Positions 31,135 to 41,843 of a stretch of 64,000 nt of DNA are shown here, one piece after another (position 1 is the stretch's first letter; every line of letters begins with the position of its first letter). The notes below the pieces were generated by a model. It was not told the origin of the DNA. It saw nothing but the letters and a program-made list of their open reading frames with translations, and ran no database searches. The stretch is taken from NCBI RefSeq assembly GCF_000350225.1, contig NW_005179021.1, positions 1 to 64,000 of the forward strand. Reading direction: 5' to 3'. Source of the DNA: Chondrus crispus. Its lineage: Eukaryota; Rhodophyta; Florideophyceae; Gigartinales; Gigartinaceae. The position numbers and the translations under genes were made by a program.

Positions 31135-32135
31135 TCTTGTGGATGAGTGAGAGGGCCGCCAGATCATGGCAACCACAAGTTTGTCCAAGAGCTTTTTTAA
31201 GGTTTATTCAGCTCGGAGAGCTTGTTTCTAGCATTGGAACCGGCTTACCTCAATTTATGACAGGGTGCCAACTATAAGTCAGATCCCGAGATTCAAAGAA
31301 TGCTCTCTACTCAGGTCCTGCATCCACCAAGGCAGACAAGTCATGTAAAACACCATCATTCAGATACACCTCGCACCCCTCCTGCTTTTTTTAAAGATTT
31401 TTTTAAAAAGTTTAACTAATCACTGAGGGGCTTTGATCTGAGCGTGCTCCGCAACAAGCGTGTTGCTCTCTGTAGCAGAGGTCCAGATCAAGCATTGATT
31501 TGCTCAGAACAACGATATCCGCTTGCTGCATGCATATCGAAACGTAACACCATTAGACACCACCCGTAAGAGAATTGACTTGATGAAGTGCGGTAGCTAC
31601 AGAGAAGGTTGGGAGGGTGGGATGAGAATGAGACATTTAGGGAGCATGTCAAGAATCCGAGTCAAGGTCTATTGATCTATTGTGTTATTTTCTGGGTGCA
31701 TCCAGAAATTGTTGATTTTATGCCGAGACAGAATGAGTTCAAGATCTGGTGCCCCTCACACTTTAAATAATTACAGAATCCACCAGACTGACAGAACCAC
31801 ATACTGTACGCGAACGAACGGTCAAGTCTTTTACGCGTCGGTGAAACCGCCACGAGAAATAGCGAATGAACGTCGAACAGTTGGCGTCAACCGAGCGTCG
31901 CCGTCTCGCTCTGCGTGCCCGCCGCCCCGTCGCCCCGTCTATCATCCCCCGCCCGAAAAGTGAATCACTGCTGTCAACTGAACCTAATTTTTTAATTGTA
32001 TTTTCGATGAATGTCCTGTTTTGAGTATCCGTCTCTTATTGATGAAGGGTTGTATCATAACTGCTTGAAGTACAGTACACGCATTCCCGATGCCATATTC
32101 AATTCCAGCGCCACGAAATGCATCCTCGGTCTGGG

Positions 32136-33697
32136 TAACAGCATGCCCAGCAGTTGGGGTTTTTGGGTCCAATCTAAAAAATGGGACAAGAAATGAAAAT
32201 CAACACCCCAGCAGCGGTGGATCATGATTCAATGATTGTATTTTGGATTGGACTTGCCAAAAAGTGGGTCCAAAAAAGGCAAATTTGGATCCCCAGAGAA
32301 CCGGATCCAATCCAAAATCCAACCTCGAAATCCGGATTGAATCCAGATCAGCCAACTCCCGCCAATTTAATATACACCGAAACACCTGAATCCACGTTGC
32401 AGTTCGCGAAACAATAAATTTTGCTCCTTGTTTGTGATGAAGACATGCCGTATTTTGTACAATATGATAGTCGAGGAGCGTGTCCAGGGGTTCGTAGGGG
32501 ATGGAATAAGTGGCACGCGTGCATCAAACCAAGAAACGGACTTCAACAGTGAGTATGTTTCTATCGATGCAGGAATGCTTGGGCTATGAGCCGCCGGTTC
32601 AGGTAATTTTAAGTCATCGGATGAGCACTATAGGTTCAAAAACGCGCTGCTGAATCATGTTTGGAACAAACATGGGTGGAAGTGAAAAGTGGTGTTACCA
32701 GTTGGCAGAATAAAATAAGTGAAAGATCACAGGTGCCGCTTCTTGATGGCGGAAACCTTGACGAGACCTGTGCAATGCACACTGAGTACGCTTGTCAAAA
32801 TAATTTTCATAAACATCGCCCCGCGCATGGGCATTACTGACCAAAGTAACGCTTCTACGTACAGTTCTTGCACGAAACCGGAATAAAATTTATGTACTGC
32901 TGGAGTAGAAAGCACACGGATTCGATATTGGCAAGTGAATGGGTTTTGGGGGAAAGGTCGAACACGGCGAGACAATTCATGAAGGTTCTGTACGTGAATT
33001 TTGAAGAAGCAACAGGCATCGCCTTACAAAAGGATGAGGTCGTCAAGATTGTCCTGCTCATATTCACTTTTCTGTGCACTGGTACGGACCAACCTTCTTC
33101 TTCAAGTTGTAAACACCCGTTAAGTCAAGAGGGCAACATGGGGAAATGTCGTCCACCGAGGAGGGCAACCGAGTTTTGCATCTTTAAAAGAAGGGCAGAG
33201 CTTGACAACCAAATACTCATCCCGCCCCATGCCTTCCTCTAACGCCCACCGGAACCCAACCCTGAACCCGAATCCTAGCCCCTTCTACCAACCCCGCTTC
33301 ACGCTTCACCCCCTCCCACTCCACGACGCCACAACTTCGTCTCCACCACAGCCCACCTCCAAGCAACCCCATTACGCCCCGCCTCCATCCGTCTGGCGCT
33401 TCCACCCTTCCTACCCTACCCCAAGTCCCACATTCACCCTCAATTCCCCCCTCTGTGCAGGTACGTGCGCTGTTCTTTCGGGGCGCATGTACCGTGAGCG
33501 GGCAGTTTTTGTGTGATTATGTTTTTCGGAGTCGACCACTGCATGTGGTTGAAAGGACTGGTGGGGTTCTAGCACACAAAATCCATTTCCTGGGAGAGAC
33601 GGAACTTCAAAATTTGGAACCAAAATTTTCTACCGACCGTATTGCGACACGTGTTCTAAAATTGGATTGGATTCGCAAACTGCTGGGCATGCTCTAA
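32136..33697. mobile_element. Possible decayed DNA transposon bounded by inverted 20-bp ends
   Basis: TAACAGCATGCCCAGCAGTT at 32136-32155 and AACTGCTGGGCATGCTCTA at 33677-33695 are inverted relative to each other, and ATTGGATT-type sequence lies inside both ends. A third copy of the end (6779-6813) lies next to the Harbinger-like MITE. The interior has no recognisable transposase (the longest open frame, 32868-33242, is 124 codons without motif), and an inverted ATTTTGGATTGGA pair lies at 32240-32325. No target duplication was found. Confidence 0.35.
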
Positions 33698-33918
33698 CAG
33701 CAATCGCCGCCGCAGCCGCCGGGTAACAGGCGCGCACCCGGCAACGGGCCACGGGCCAAATTGAGCACACGTGGCTCTGCTGGCAGCGCCGTGGCGCCAA
33801 ACCCACCATGCGGCCTGATTATGCGCTCGCCGGCCTGGTTCCCCCCTGTTCCCCGCTGTTACTGGCTGGGGCGCGGCGACGCGCCGGATGTGAAACAGGA
33901 TGTGCAAATCTGGCCTGG

Positions 33919-34026
33919 GGCAATGGGCCGGATGTATACATCCGGCCCATTGCCGACCTATAGGTCGGCTGTAGGGTAAAAAAGGGCGATAAGAGCTCAT
34001 GTGAGCTCTTATCGCCCTTTTTTACC
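33919..34026. repeat. Three consecutive perfect palindromes
   Basis: 33919-33954 is a 36-bp perfect palindrome centred on GTATAC (arms GGCAATGGGCCGGATGTA). 33953-33968 is a 16-bp perfect palindrome, CCGACCTATAGGTCGG, sharing two bases with the first. 33975-34026 has 25-bp arms (GGTAAAAAAGGGCGATAAGA, then GCTCA) around a 2-base centre. No mismatch in any arm. The right arm of the last ends in a T-run, so on the plus strand it looks like a strong hairpin-plus-T terminator, though in a nuclear genome a cruciform or transposon end is as likely. Confidence 0.9.
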
Positions 34027-34303
34027 TGTGAACAGGAGAGGCAAATAAATCGCATGCGACAATGCTAGGCAAGCGTACAAGTTGGTACCCCCCGAAGTTG
34101 TACACTTCATGAAAATAAACGAAAAATCAGCTTCCAAACATCTGCCGAAGCCGATTTTCACATGGCTAAACAGAGCACGGGTCCCCGAATCTTGTGCTGT
34201 CAACGGCGAATCGCCTCATTTACGGCAAACGCGGTCACCTCTCGTGAGAGCATCACCTCAAACAAGGCATTTCTGCAAAAACGGACACCAAACTTGAACA
34301 CTA

Positions 34304-36254
34304 CAGTAATTGGGCAATTCAAATTGGACATGCAAATTTTTATCGTCAGAAAAACATTTCAAGCGCAGGTGGATGCACGCCACCTCCATTGCTATCGAAA
34401 TGGGTTAACCTGACGTCATTTTTCATTTGCTATCAAAGACGTTGGCTCATAGACACTGGAAAGTTTCAAGACCAAGTTGCTCCTCTACCTTCCTTGCTCT
34501 AGCTTCGGCCTTCTTCTGACAGACGATGCGCTTCGCTACTTGACGACGAACTGCCATGGGACGTGGGGCTAAATCACGGACGCCATACGCATTGACAGGC
34601 AGAGCCAGAGCCTGTTTCTCAGTTCTCAAACGTTCCTTCATTGTCTTTGCATATAACACGGTCTCACGTTCGACCTTCACCGCATCCTTTTTTTCCTTTA
34701 CTGCCCTTCGCGCACTGTCTAGAATATTTTTCTCCTTGGCTTTCTGCAGCGCCGCCCCAGATGTTAAACATAAACCAACTGCAGTGTCCAATAAACCGCG
34801 ACGTAATACCACCGGCTGCAATCCAATGCCATCTCTTTGTAATTGTCGTTTCTTATCGATCATTTTCGATATAGCCTTAACGCTAATTAGCTTAGTATGT
34901 TCCTCATAAGACATTGGGCGCGATACGTTCAATAAAGGTCGCCATTCTAAAGGATAGATACCCGATTTCCCAAATGCCTTCTCAATATTACTTCTTGTAA
35001 AGGCCATTGTGTAGGCTTTCGTTACCAGCTTCAAAAAATCAAATGCGTCATAGACGTTACTGTTATCGGCAGATGACAGTCTCTCAACCAGATTACGCAA
35101 GGGCATCTTGAAAGGTCCGAACACGCCAACATCTAAGGGCTGTGTCACTCCACTGGTGTGCGATGGCAATGCATAGGCAATAATACCAGCTCTGTCAAAC
35201 ATATCCAACACACGAAACGTCATATGACTGCGATATCCATCCATAATTAGGAGCATTTTTTGACCATTCCTTGTGAGCTCAAAGTTGTCTTTCACGAAAA
35301 ATGTTGCCCATTCCATGAAGCTGCTGGAGTCAACTCCGGCGATATGTTTACGTGTGGTAATTAAACTGCCATTAGGAAGGCAATCGGTAACAGTTTCAAC
35401 GCATTCTCCATCTCCGTAATTTGATACTCTAAAATTTAGAGACTTGCCTTTCACAACGAAAAGGGGTCGCCCCAAACACCCACTGGCGAATATAACAGGC
35501 ATCATTGTAATACGCTCAATGTTTCGGAATTCTGGGGACCTCTGAACCGCAAAAGATGACCTTGTGACGAAATGTTTGCGCTTGTCAGACTTTAGACAGT
35601 CTTTGTTTGGGGAAATGCCCGTTTCATCCAAATTTGCGGTGTGAAATGAGTCTATACTGTTGTCCTGGATGATTTTCTTGATGGATAAAAAATGAGTTGT
35701 CAAGGTTTCGGCGTTGCAGGCTCTCCAACGAATCTCCTGTTCCTTAGTTGTACGGTGAAAGCTGATGTCATCTTGATGGCGACTCAAAAAGTTTCGCAAA
35801 AACGCCTTGCCGGGGCGATTGTTTATGAAAGGAAGCGTGTTTTGGCGGTGCTGAGGAAAAGAGTTTACTACCATTTGAACAGCATCTTTGATGTATTCGC
35901 GGTTTAGCGGGAAACCCCGGCCTGAATAACGCTGAATTAGATCAACAATGATCTTTTCTTCGGAGTTGGTGAGGTATGAACGGGATCGTGGTGGATCGTC
36001 TTTGTGTTGCAACTGATATTGGAAAGTGGAAAGAGGCAGACGCGCAATTAATGCAGCACGACGGCGAGATACATAGTGCTTTTCAGTAGCTACGATGGCC
36101 TTTTGAAAGCATTTCTCAGCTTTGGAAAGTCTCTTAGCTCTTGCCATGAAGACTGGCGAATGTCGATGATTGTCAGTCTCTGGATTTGTGTCAAGTCTAG
36201 ATTGCATGCTGGGGACTCAATTTGCATTTGTATCCAACGCGGCAATGGGCACTG
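34304..36254. mobile_element. pogo-type DNA transposon, approximate limits
   Basis: Limits are proposed from CAGTAATTGGG at 34304 (preceded by TA) and the inverse of CAGTGCCCATTG ending at 36254. Both ends have an ATGCAAATT box 26-27 bp inside the CAGT. The arms are otherwise poorly matched and no TA follows the right end, so the limits are tentative. The element is defined mainly by its intact transposase. Confidence 0.4.
34447..36207 (-). CDS. pogo/Tigger-type transposase (DDE_1)
   Basis: A 586-residue intact transposase. The N-terminal region (about 30-75) looks like a psq-type helix-turn-helix (RRRAALIARLPLSTFQYQL), followed by a CENP-B-like helix-turn-helix at about 80-150. The DDE_1 catalytic core runs from about residue 185: first Asp in NLDETGIS, second in MLLIMDGYRSH, third in TQPLDVGVFGPFK, the DDD pattern of pogo elements of the Tc1/mariner superfamily. 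The C-terminal 120 residues are Lys/Arg-rich and helical. It would cut and reinsert its element at TA sites; the reading frame has no stop or shift, so the copy may be young or domesticated. A second ATG at residue 21 (MARAKRL) is an alternative start. Confidence 0.9.
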   Translation of the reverse strand: MQSRLDTNPETDNHRHSPVFMARAKRLSKAEKCFQKAIVATEKHYVSRRRAALIARLPLSTFQYQLQHKDDPPRSRSYLTNSEEKIIVDLIQRYSGRGFPLNREYIKDAVQMVVNSFPQHRQNTLPFINNRPGKAFLRNFLSRHQDDISFHRTTKEQEIRWRACNAETLTTHFLSIKKIIQDNSIDSFHTANLDETGISPNKDCLKSDKRKHFVTRSSFAVQRSPEFRNIERITMMPVIFASGCLGRPLFVVKGKSLNFRVSNYGDGECVETVTDCLPNGSLITTRKHIAGVDSSSFMEWATFFVKDNFELTRNGQKMLLIMDGYRSHMTFRVLDMFDRAGIIAYALPSHTSGVTQPLDVGVFGPFKMPLRNLVERLSSADNSNVYDAFDFLKLVTKAYTMAFTRSNIEKAFGKSGIYPLEWRPLLNVSRPMSYEEHTKLISVKAISKMIDKKRQLQRDGIGLQPVVLRRGLLDTAVGLCLTSGAALQKAKEKNILDSARRAVKEKKDAVKVERETVLYAKTMKERLRTEKQALALPVNAYGVRDLAPRPMAVRRQVAKRIVCQKKAEARARKVEEQLGLETFQCL

Positions 36255-36520
36255 GGGTTATCGACGGTGGCAAATTCGAATATGTGCTTTAGAGTGGGCT
36301 GCTTGCATTTCCCGTCATGTTACAAAGGCTTTCTCAGGCGTCATGGAGAGTAATGCAGTATTTATTGATCAAGTTTCGTTTTTCTGGATAAATTTTTCAT
36401 ATTTTGATTTTGTTCAAGTGGTGGTGGTACTGTTCAAGAATGGGTGGGCCCTTCTTGTACTTCAACCGCAACCACCTCTCTCCCACTTCCCAACCCCCAA
36501 CCAGCAATCTCCAACCCGCC

Positions 36521-37675
36521 ATGTCGGCACCTCCTCCATCCTCCTCCCCGCAAGCGCTCCTCGATACCCTTCTCGACAGCCCCTTATCGCTGCTAGCCCT
36601 CCTTGCCTCATCCAGTGACGGCAGCCCACGACATCTTCCACGCTGCTACCTCGCTCCCACGCATCGCGCGCCGCTTCCCCGCCGGCGTCCACGCACTGGA
36701 CCTCGGAGCCTCGGCCTCTGCCGACTCCTTCTGCGACCAACTCCTTTCCCTGCTCCACTACCACGGCCTCCGCAGCACGCTCGCGCGCGCCTATCCATTC
36801 CTCGTCCAGCCCAGCACGCGTGTGGAGGGCTTCGCCGCGGCTGCGCGGGGCCTCGCGTCACGCGCGATGCTGTTCTACCTCGGAGACGTGTCGGGCTGCA
36901 CGGAGGTCGCCGCGCTCGCGCGGGGCTTCGCAGCGACGGTGACCAAGGCCGCCGACGCGCGATTGCGCATCGTCGTCGGCGCAGCCGACCCAGTTGACAA
37001 GGGCCTCGTGCCGCCCGAAGCGTGCATCTTCGCGGAGCGCTCTGCGGAGGAAGTCGAGAGGCTGCTCCGCAACTACGCGGGCGTGGAGCGTGCGGAGGGG
37101 GACGCGCGCTGGGCGTCGTGGAGGAGCGGTGTGGCCGCAGCTCCGGGCTAGCGAAGATGGCCCGGCGCAGCGCATGGTGGCTGTCACAGACAGCTGAGAC
37201 CAGCCCGGTCACGACGTGGGGGCGAAACCTGCGCGAGCTGCAACAGGCAGATGCTAGGGTCGGGGGTGATCGTGGATGTGTACGGACCGGTGTGCGAGGA
37301 GTTGGGATTTAGGGGATGGTGAGGTGTGGCGACGGAGGCGAGCGCGCGGATCGGGGAAACGTTGGACCGGATGGGGCTGCTGGAGGAGCGCGACGGGTCG
37401 CTTCCGGCTGGGCGCGCAAGTCCCGTCCGCGGAGGCCTCGGCCGCGCAGCGGCGCGGGAGGGCTTCCTGCACCTGCAGGCGGCGCACGCGCGTGTGGTGG
37501 ACGGGTACCACGCGCGCCTTGGGGCGCAACGAGACGCTGGCGTGGTGGGCGGCGGCGGAGTGCGCGAACGGGGGCTACCGGGGGCCGGGCGGACGCGCGA
37601 GTTGTTCGCGGTGGTGTGCAACTACCGGTGGCTGGAGACGCCGGCGGGAGGAGAAGGGCGTGCTGGACGTGTGAG
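36521..37675 (+). pseudogene. Frameshifted remnant of an unrecognised gene
   Basis: Protein-like sequence with strong GC-rich codon bias switches between plus-strand frames. ATG 36521 gives about 30 residues (PQALLDTLLDSPLSLLALL), then another frame carries about 175 residues to a stop at 37149 (AAHDIFHAATSLPRIARRF, LDLGASASADSF, AMLFYLGDVSGCTEVAALAR). Further on, pieces in at least two frames (REGFLHLQAAHARVVDGYHA, ETLAWWAAAECANGGYRG, ELFAVVCNYRWLETP) read as one continuous protein to about 37675. At least three shifts are needed. I do not recognise the family. Assembly error is an alternative for some of the breaks. Confidence 0.55.
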
Positions 37676-37961
37676 GGGAAAGTTGGGAACAATGTCAAGC
37701 TGGAAATAAAACATTTTTGTCGGGAAAATTAAACAGCACTCAGGCTCACAGTTTGTCTTATTTCAAAAATAGGTACGATTTCCCCTTATTTAAAAAGGGC
37801 CATTCTGTGCTACAGTACCTCCCCTCCACCATCCTGCTTCCACGTGTCACCGCACTATTGCCCCAGATTCCCTCCGCGCCACACTGCCCCGCATTCCCCA
37901 CCGCGTCCTGCCACTGCAGCCCTTCATCACTTGCTCTACAACGTGCGCGCAATTCGGAGGC

Positions 37962-39109
37962 ATGAGGCCGCCTGCGTATGCACCGCCAATGGTTGACGAG
38001 AACGGGCGGGGGCTTCCCCGTGCTGCGATAGCACTGGCCGCTGCCAATGATCTCATGAAGACGCCTGCAACGCTTCGAAATTCATCAGTTGGGAACAGTG
38101 CCGGTGAACAACGACCTCTGCCGAGGGAGCTGGTGGGCATGAGGCGAAATCAAAGCAAAATTCTGCGCGTCGACGCAGTGATTGAGGCTGCAGTGCGCTT
38201 GGTAAATCTCATCCGCTGTGACACTCCTGCTCGTTCTGCTCTGGCCGAACATCAAATAGACTTCATGTCTGAACCCGCGGGAGGACGGATTTGGCTGCCT
38301 CCAACAAAAAACACATTCGGATTTATGTCTAGAGCCATGCTAAACACGAGCTCAAACCTTGAGCGCGGGGGTGGACCAGGCTGTCGTATAGGGCCATCCC
38401 AGTCAATCGTCAACAATTTCTTTGATGTTGGCGCTCCCAGAGGTACGTGTGGAACGCTCACTCGCGCTTACGTTATTCTAGTTTGACTGCAGTTCTGACC
38501 TCTTATTTGTGTTTGCAAGTGATTAATCCGCAGATCGGCTGGTTACTGACAAGCGCCCAATCATTCCGCCGAAAAATGCGCCACACGCAGGGGGGAAAGC
38601 ACCAGCTGCAAGTGCCCAAACATCCCCTCCAGCGACAGGCGGTGCAGGAACATCACGGAAGAGGTTATATCAGTCGACACTCGGCAACGCAACCGTACAC
38701 TGCAGAGAAGGGGTTTTTGTGGCAGCTCCAACCGGCATTCCGTGCACAGCTGACGTTGTACTCACGTTTTTTACAAGACGTCCTTCGCAGCACAGCCATT
38801 GATAGAATACAGTAGTTCCGAAAAAACGGTATGCGAAAATGGGCAACTGCCCATTCAAAGTACAAATCTCTAACTGAAGCCTTTTGCGAACACGTCTTTG
38901 CGTACGGCGATGAACGTGATGACATCGAGCGTGGACTAAATGACTACGAGCGTTCCGTGATGTCCTTAAAAGAAAAGGGCAGGCGGAAGGCTTCTGTCAC
39001 AAAGTCACGGGCGTACCTCAACAGTCGGCAAGCTCCGCGAGGTAAGGGAAAGAGTATAGTCAAGTTTAGGAACAGATGCAATACATCAGCACTAATCCCT
39101 GTCTTATAA
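37962..39109 (+). CDS. Candidate three-exon gene, unknown function
   Basis: Exon 1 37962-38442 from the first ATG; intron 38443-38533 (91 nt, GTACGT...CCGCAG); exon 2 38534-38757; intron 38758-38815 (58 nt, GTACTC...CAGTAG); exon 3 38816-39109 with stop TAA. All phases agree and remove the in-frame stops, giving 332 residues. Exon 1 encodes a hydrophilic helical part; exon 2 a Pro/Ala/Gly-rich basic segment (VTDKRPIIPPK, TSRKRLYQ); exon 3 a charged helical part (AFCEHVFAYGDERDD, SLKEKGRRKASVTKS). A good donor (GAGGTAAGG) at 39042 may mean a further exon. No family recognised. Basic composition suggests a nuclear protein. The model is inference from frame continuity and splice sites. Confidence 0.42.
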
Positions 39110-40056
39110 AGATTAAAGGCGGCTTCTATGCAGTGAAAGTCCTGCCATGATTAATTAATGACAGAAACATGCGGAGCGGAATGGGTACGGAGAAAGTCGG
39201 TCAGGTGAGGTTGAAGTGGTGGTGGGGTCCGTGGTCGGTCGGGTGAGGGACCAAAAGGCGACTGGTCGTCGGCGAGGTAAGGTGAAGGGGGGGACAGAGG
39301 AGAAGGGACGAACGTCGAGAGCAGTGGTGGGGATGGTGATCGAAGGCGGCGGCGGAATGTGGTCACTGACTCCGCCGCGTGACGCAGATTTCATTACAAA
39401 GAGGTGAGTGCGGACTGGGAGGGAGAGGGTGGGGGTGCTGCAAAAATTGTGGCATACTGGATGTACAGCGGTAGTGGAACTTGCCGCCAGCAATGCCTTG
39501 CGTATGCTGGCACGGACGGGTGGATGGTTGACGTAAGACTTTGCTGCTGGCTTTATTGCAGAGGGTGGAGCAGGGGAAGGGTGTGTCACCAGGTTTCAAT
39601 GCTCTTCAAATGGACGCCGCCTGCCAGCTGGGATTGCGTTTTCGATGAGAAAGGGTTTGTACAATAGACCCCTTCCATCACGTATTGCCTGAGGTGCACG
39701 TGGATTGGAAGGCGACGAAAGAGTGTTGCAAAACGATGGCGGTATAATGAAGACGAAGAGCAAGGAATAGTTTTCATCTGCGACGTAGTAGAACAAGGAT
39801 AAACTGGCTCTTATTAACTAAATCTTAACTCCTAAATTCCACAAGCTCAACGAAGCATAAGAATTGTGAGGTTAGCGTAAAGCTAGTGCCATGTCGTACA
39901 CAGCTTCATTCTGATTTCCTCCCTGTACCGGTACCGTACAGTCCAATCCGACACGTTTCCAATTTAGGAAAAACCTTCCGGGTACCTTCTCGCACCTATG
40001 TGACCTACCCTTGGGTACCTTATCTCCATCATCCTCACCTCGACGTCAACAGAGCA
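39110..40056. other. Intergenic, upstream of the beta-galactosidase remnant
   Basis: No gene recognised. A TACCCTTGGGTACC word at 40006-40019 lies 38 bp before the start codon of the beta-galactosidase remnant, with GGTACCGTACAG-type sequence about 70 bp further upstream. Confidence 0.45.
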
Positions 40057-41094
40057 ATGTCTTCCTCCGTCACCTATGACCGACGCTCCTTCTTCATCCA
40101 CGGCGAACCTTTTCTAATCCTCTGCGACTCCGTTCACACATCCGCCTGCACCCTTCTCGTTGGGACGCCCTCTTCGACACCTTCCACCGTGCCGGCCTGA
40201 ACACCCTCGAAACATGTACGCATTCCACCCCCGTCTTCCCTTCCTCGTTTCGCAGATCACCTGACGCACGCACTAACCCTGCCCCCTTTCGTTGTCTAGA
40301 TGTGTTCTGGGGGGAGCACGACGGCGCCCCTCCCGTCACGGCCGCCCCTTCGCCCACAACTCATGCCCGCCCGCCCTTGCATGACTTCTCCGGCCGTCGT
40401 GATCTCTTCGCCTTCCTCCCGCAGCCTCAAAGTCATCTTGCGCATCGGTCCGTACGTCTGCGCGGAAGTGTCCTACGGCGGCTTCCCCTCGCCCTTACGT
40501 TTTGTCCCCGACATCGAGTTTCGCACATACAACACGGTCTTCATGGACGAGGTGGCAACCTGGGTCCGCTACGTCGCCACCCGACTCAAGGAGGAAAAGT
40601 GGATGCTACCGCAGGGGGGACCGGTCATGCTCGTGCAGCTGGAGAACGAATACTAGATGGTATCAGATGCATACGGAGATGTTGGGGGGAAGTATTTGCA
40701 GTGGTGTGCCGATCTGCAGAAGGAGCTCGAATTTGGTATGCCAGGTATGATGCACCCGTGAATGAGTTTTATCAGGAGACGAGTAAGATGAGGCATCTTG
40801 CAAGGCTACATCGAGTGTTGAAAGACAAGTTTGAGCGGGCGTTTATGGCGACGAGGGAACAGGATGCCGAGTACGTGGGAGGGACAGTGTATCGGTGGGG
40901 GGATGCTGTGTTTGTGTGCAACAATTCGGATGAACAGCTGACTGATGTGTGTATTGAGGGTGTAGAATGGAAATACACTGGGGCGGTAGCGGCCAAGTCT
41001 ATGAGCATCATCGACGGACTTAGCGGGGAGCTCTCATACGATTCGTCTACTATACACCGGGATGACGTCGTGACGCAGGAGTTGGTTGCGGCAC
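40057..41094 (+). pseudogene. Glycoside hydrolase family 35 beta-galactosidase, broken 5' part
   Basis: The family hydrolyses terminal beta-galactosyl residues, often of cell-wall polysaccharides. ATG 40057 opens VTYDRRSFFIHGEPF, the GH35 start. A one-base shift near 40140 moves to WDALFDTFHRAGLNTLET, an intron 40216-40299 (GTACGC...GTCTAG) restores ETYVFW, a second shift near 40425 leads to VILRIGPYVCAEVSYGGFP and VQLENEY with the catalytic acid/base Glu. A TAG follows directly (40654-40656); beyond it the frame resumes (GDVGGKYLQWCADLQ) and then jumps to YDAPVNEF, so most of the second half of the barrel, including the nucleophile Glu, is deleted. The remnant continues to 41094, where an LTR element is inserted in frame-neutral position; the rest lies at 55591. 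No active enzyme is expected. Confidence 0.88.
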
Positions 41095-41763
41095 TGTAGT
41101 ATAACCCCCCCTGGGGCTTTATTTTAGATTAGATCAACTCAGAATCGGATCGGTTACTGTAGAGCTCGATGCTCTACAGTACCACCACGTGTAACCCCGA
41201 GTACAGGGGCGCACGTGTACACGTGTACGCGCTGGACCGAAGAGCGCGCACACACACGTGTACTGTCAGCCCCGATGGCTGACAGTATTACAGTGTCGAC
41301 CAACCGCTACAGTACGTCGCTACAGTACATCGGTACTGTACTATTATGATAGGTTATTATGTACATTAAATATGGAGCGGACCGGCGGCGGTGGAGGAGG
41401 ACAAGCACGGACTTGTCACCCACCGACCGTCAAGGTCCGACTTCCCGCTTATTCTAAGGTAGCGTTCGCTAACTACCTTAGAGCGGCACCGAGCGCGGGT
41501 TGAGGACGCACGCGGTACGCCCACGAGCCGGCTCCGCCTCCGCCCGTCGGTACTGGATCGTTACCCAGTACCGCCCCGGGGCGTCGAGGCGTCGAACCGC
41601 TCGCGCGTACCGGCGTCCTCCCCGTTCCCGCTCTACCACGCTACCCGGGCCCGCTGCCCGGTGCCGTTAGCTGGTGTCCCGCTTCACCCCCGTCTTCCCG
41701 TTCGGACGGGGTCTACGTCGAGCTGTGCATACACCCCTCTCCGTTGGGGGTGTTTATGCTACA
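41095..41763 (+). repeat. 5' LTR of the chromovirus
   Basis: Begins TGTAGTATAACCCC and ends GTTTATGCTACA. The left third is dense in TACAGT/ACTGTA and CACGTGTAC words, including the inverted pair ACTGTAGAGC/GCTCTACAGT and a CTGTCAGCC...GGCTGACAG hairpin, and leads to an AT-rich stretch (TTATGTACATTAAATATGG) at about 41357-41375, the likely core promoter. Confidence 0.97.
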
Positions 41764-41764
41764 G

Positions 41765-41777
41765 TGGTCTCCCGACC
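41765..41777 (+). other. Primer-binding site
   Basis: TGGTCTCCCGACC begins two bases after the 5' LTR. The leading TGG pairs with the CCA end of a tRNA; I do not assign the tRNA. Confidence 0.65.
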
Positions 41778-41843
41778 TAGAAGACCCTGGAGTCCGATCT
41801 CCGAGAAGACCTCCGCTTCCCTCCGCGAACCGATCGCGTCGAG

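Larger units (their letters stand above)
27435..32135. other. Gene-poor, repeat-bearing interval, 4.7 kb
   Basis: No gene recognised. Contents include a TACTGTACCCTTGGGTACTGTAC word at 27835-27857, a C-run at 27773-27787, an (AT)n run near 28010, the 17-bp tandem repeat at 28547, pentanucleotide runs at 29.0-29.25 kb and a 22-bp palindrome at 31113. Open frames are short and unlike the coding sequence of the neighbours. Confidence 0.5.

Noticed and set aside
33975-34026. Bacterial-type rho-independent terminator
   Set aside because: The hairpin with T-run fits in shape, but all surrounding genes are eukaryotic and no bacterial gene precedes it.
41258-41503. 81-codon open frame inside each LTR
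   Set aside because: It is identical in both LTRs because they are copies; no motif and it spans the likely promoter.
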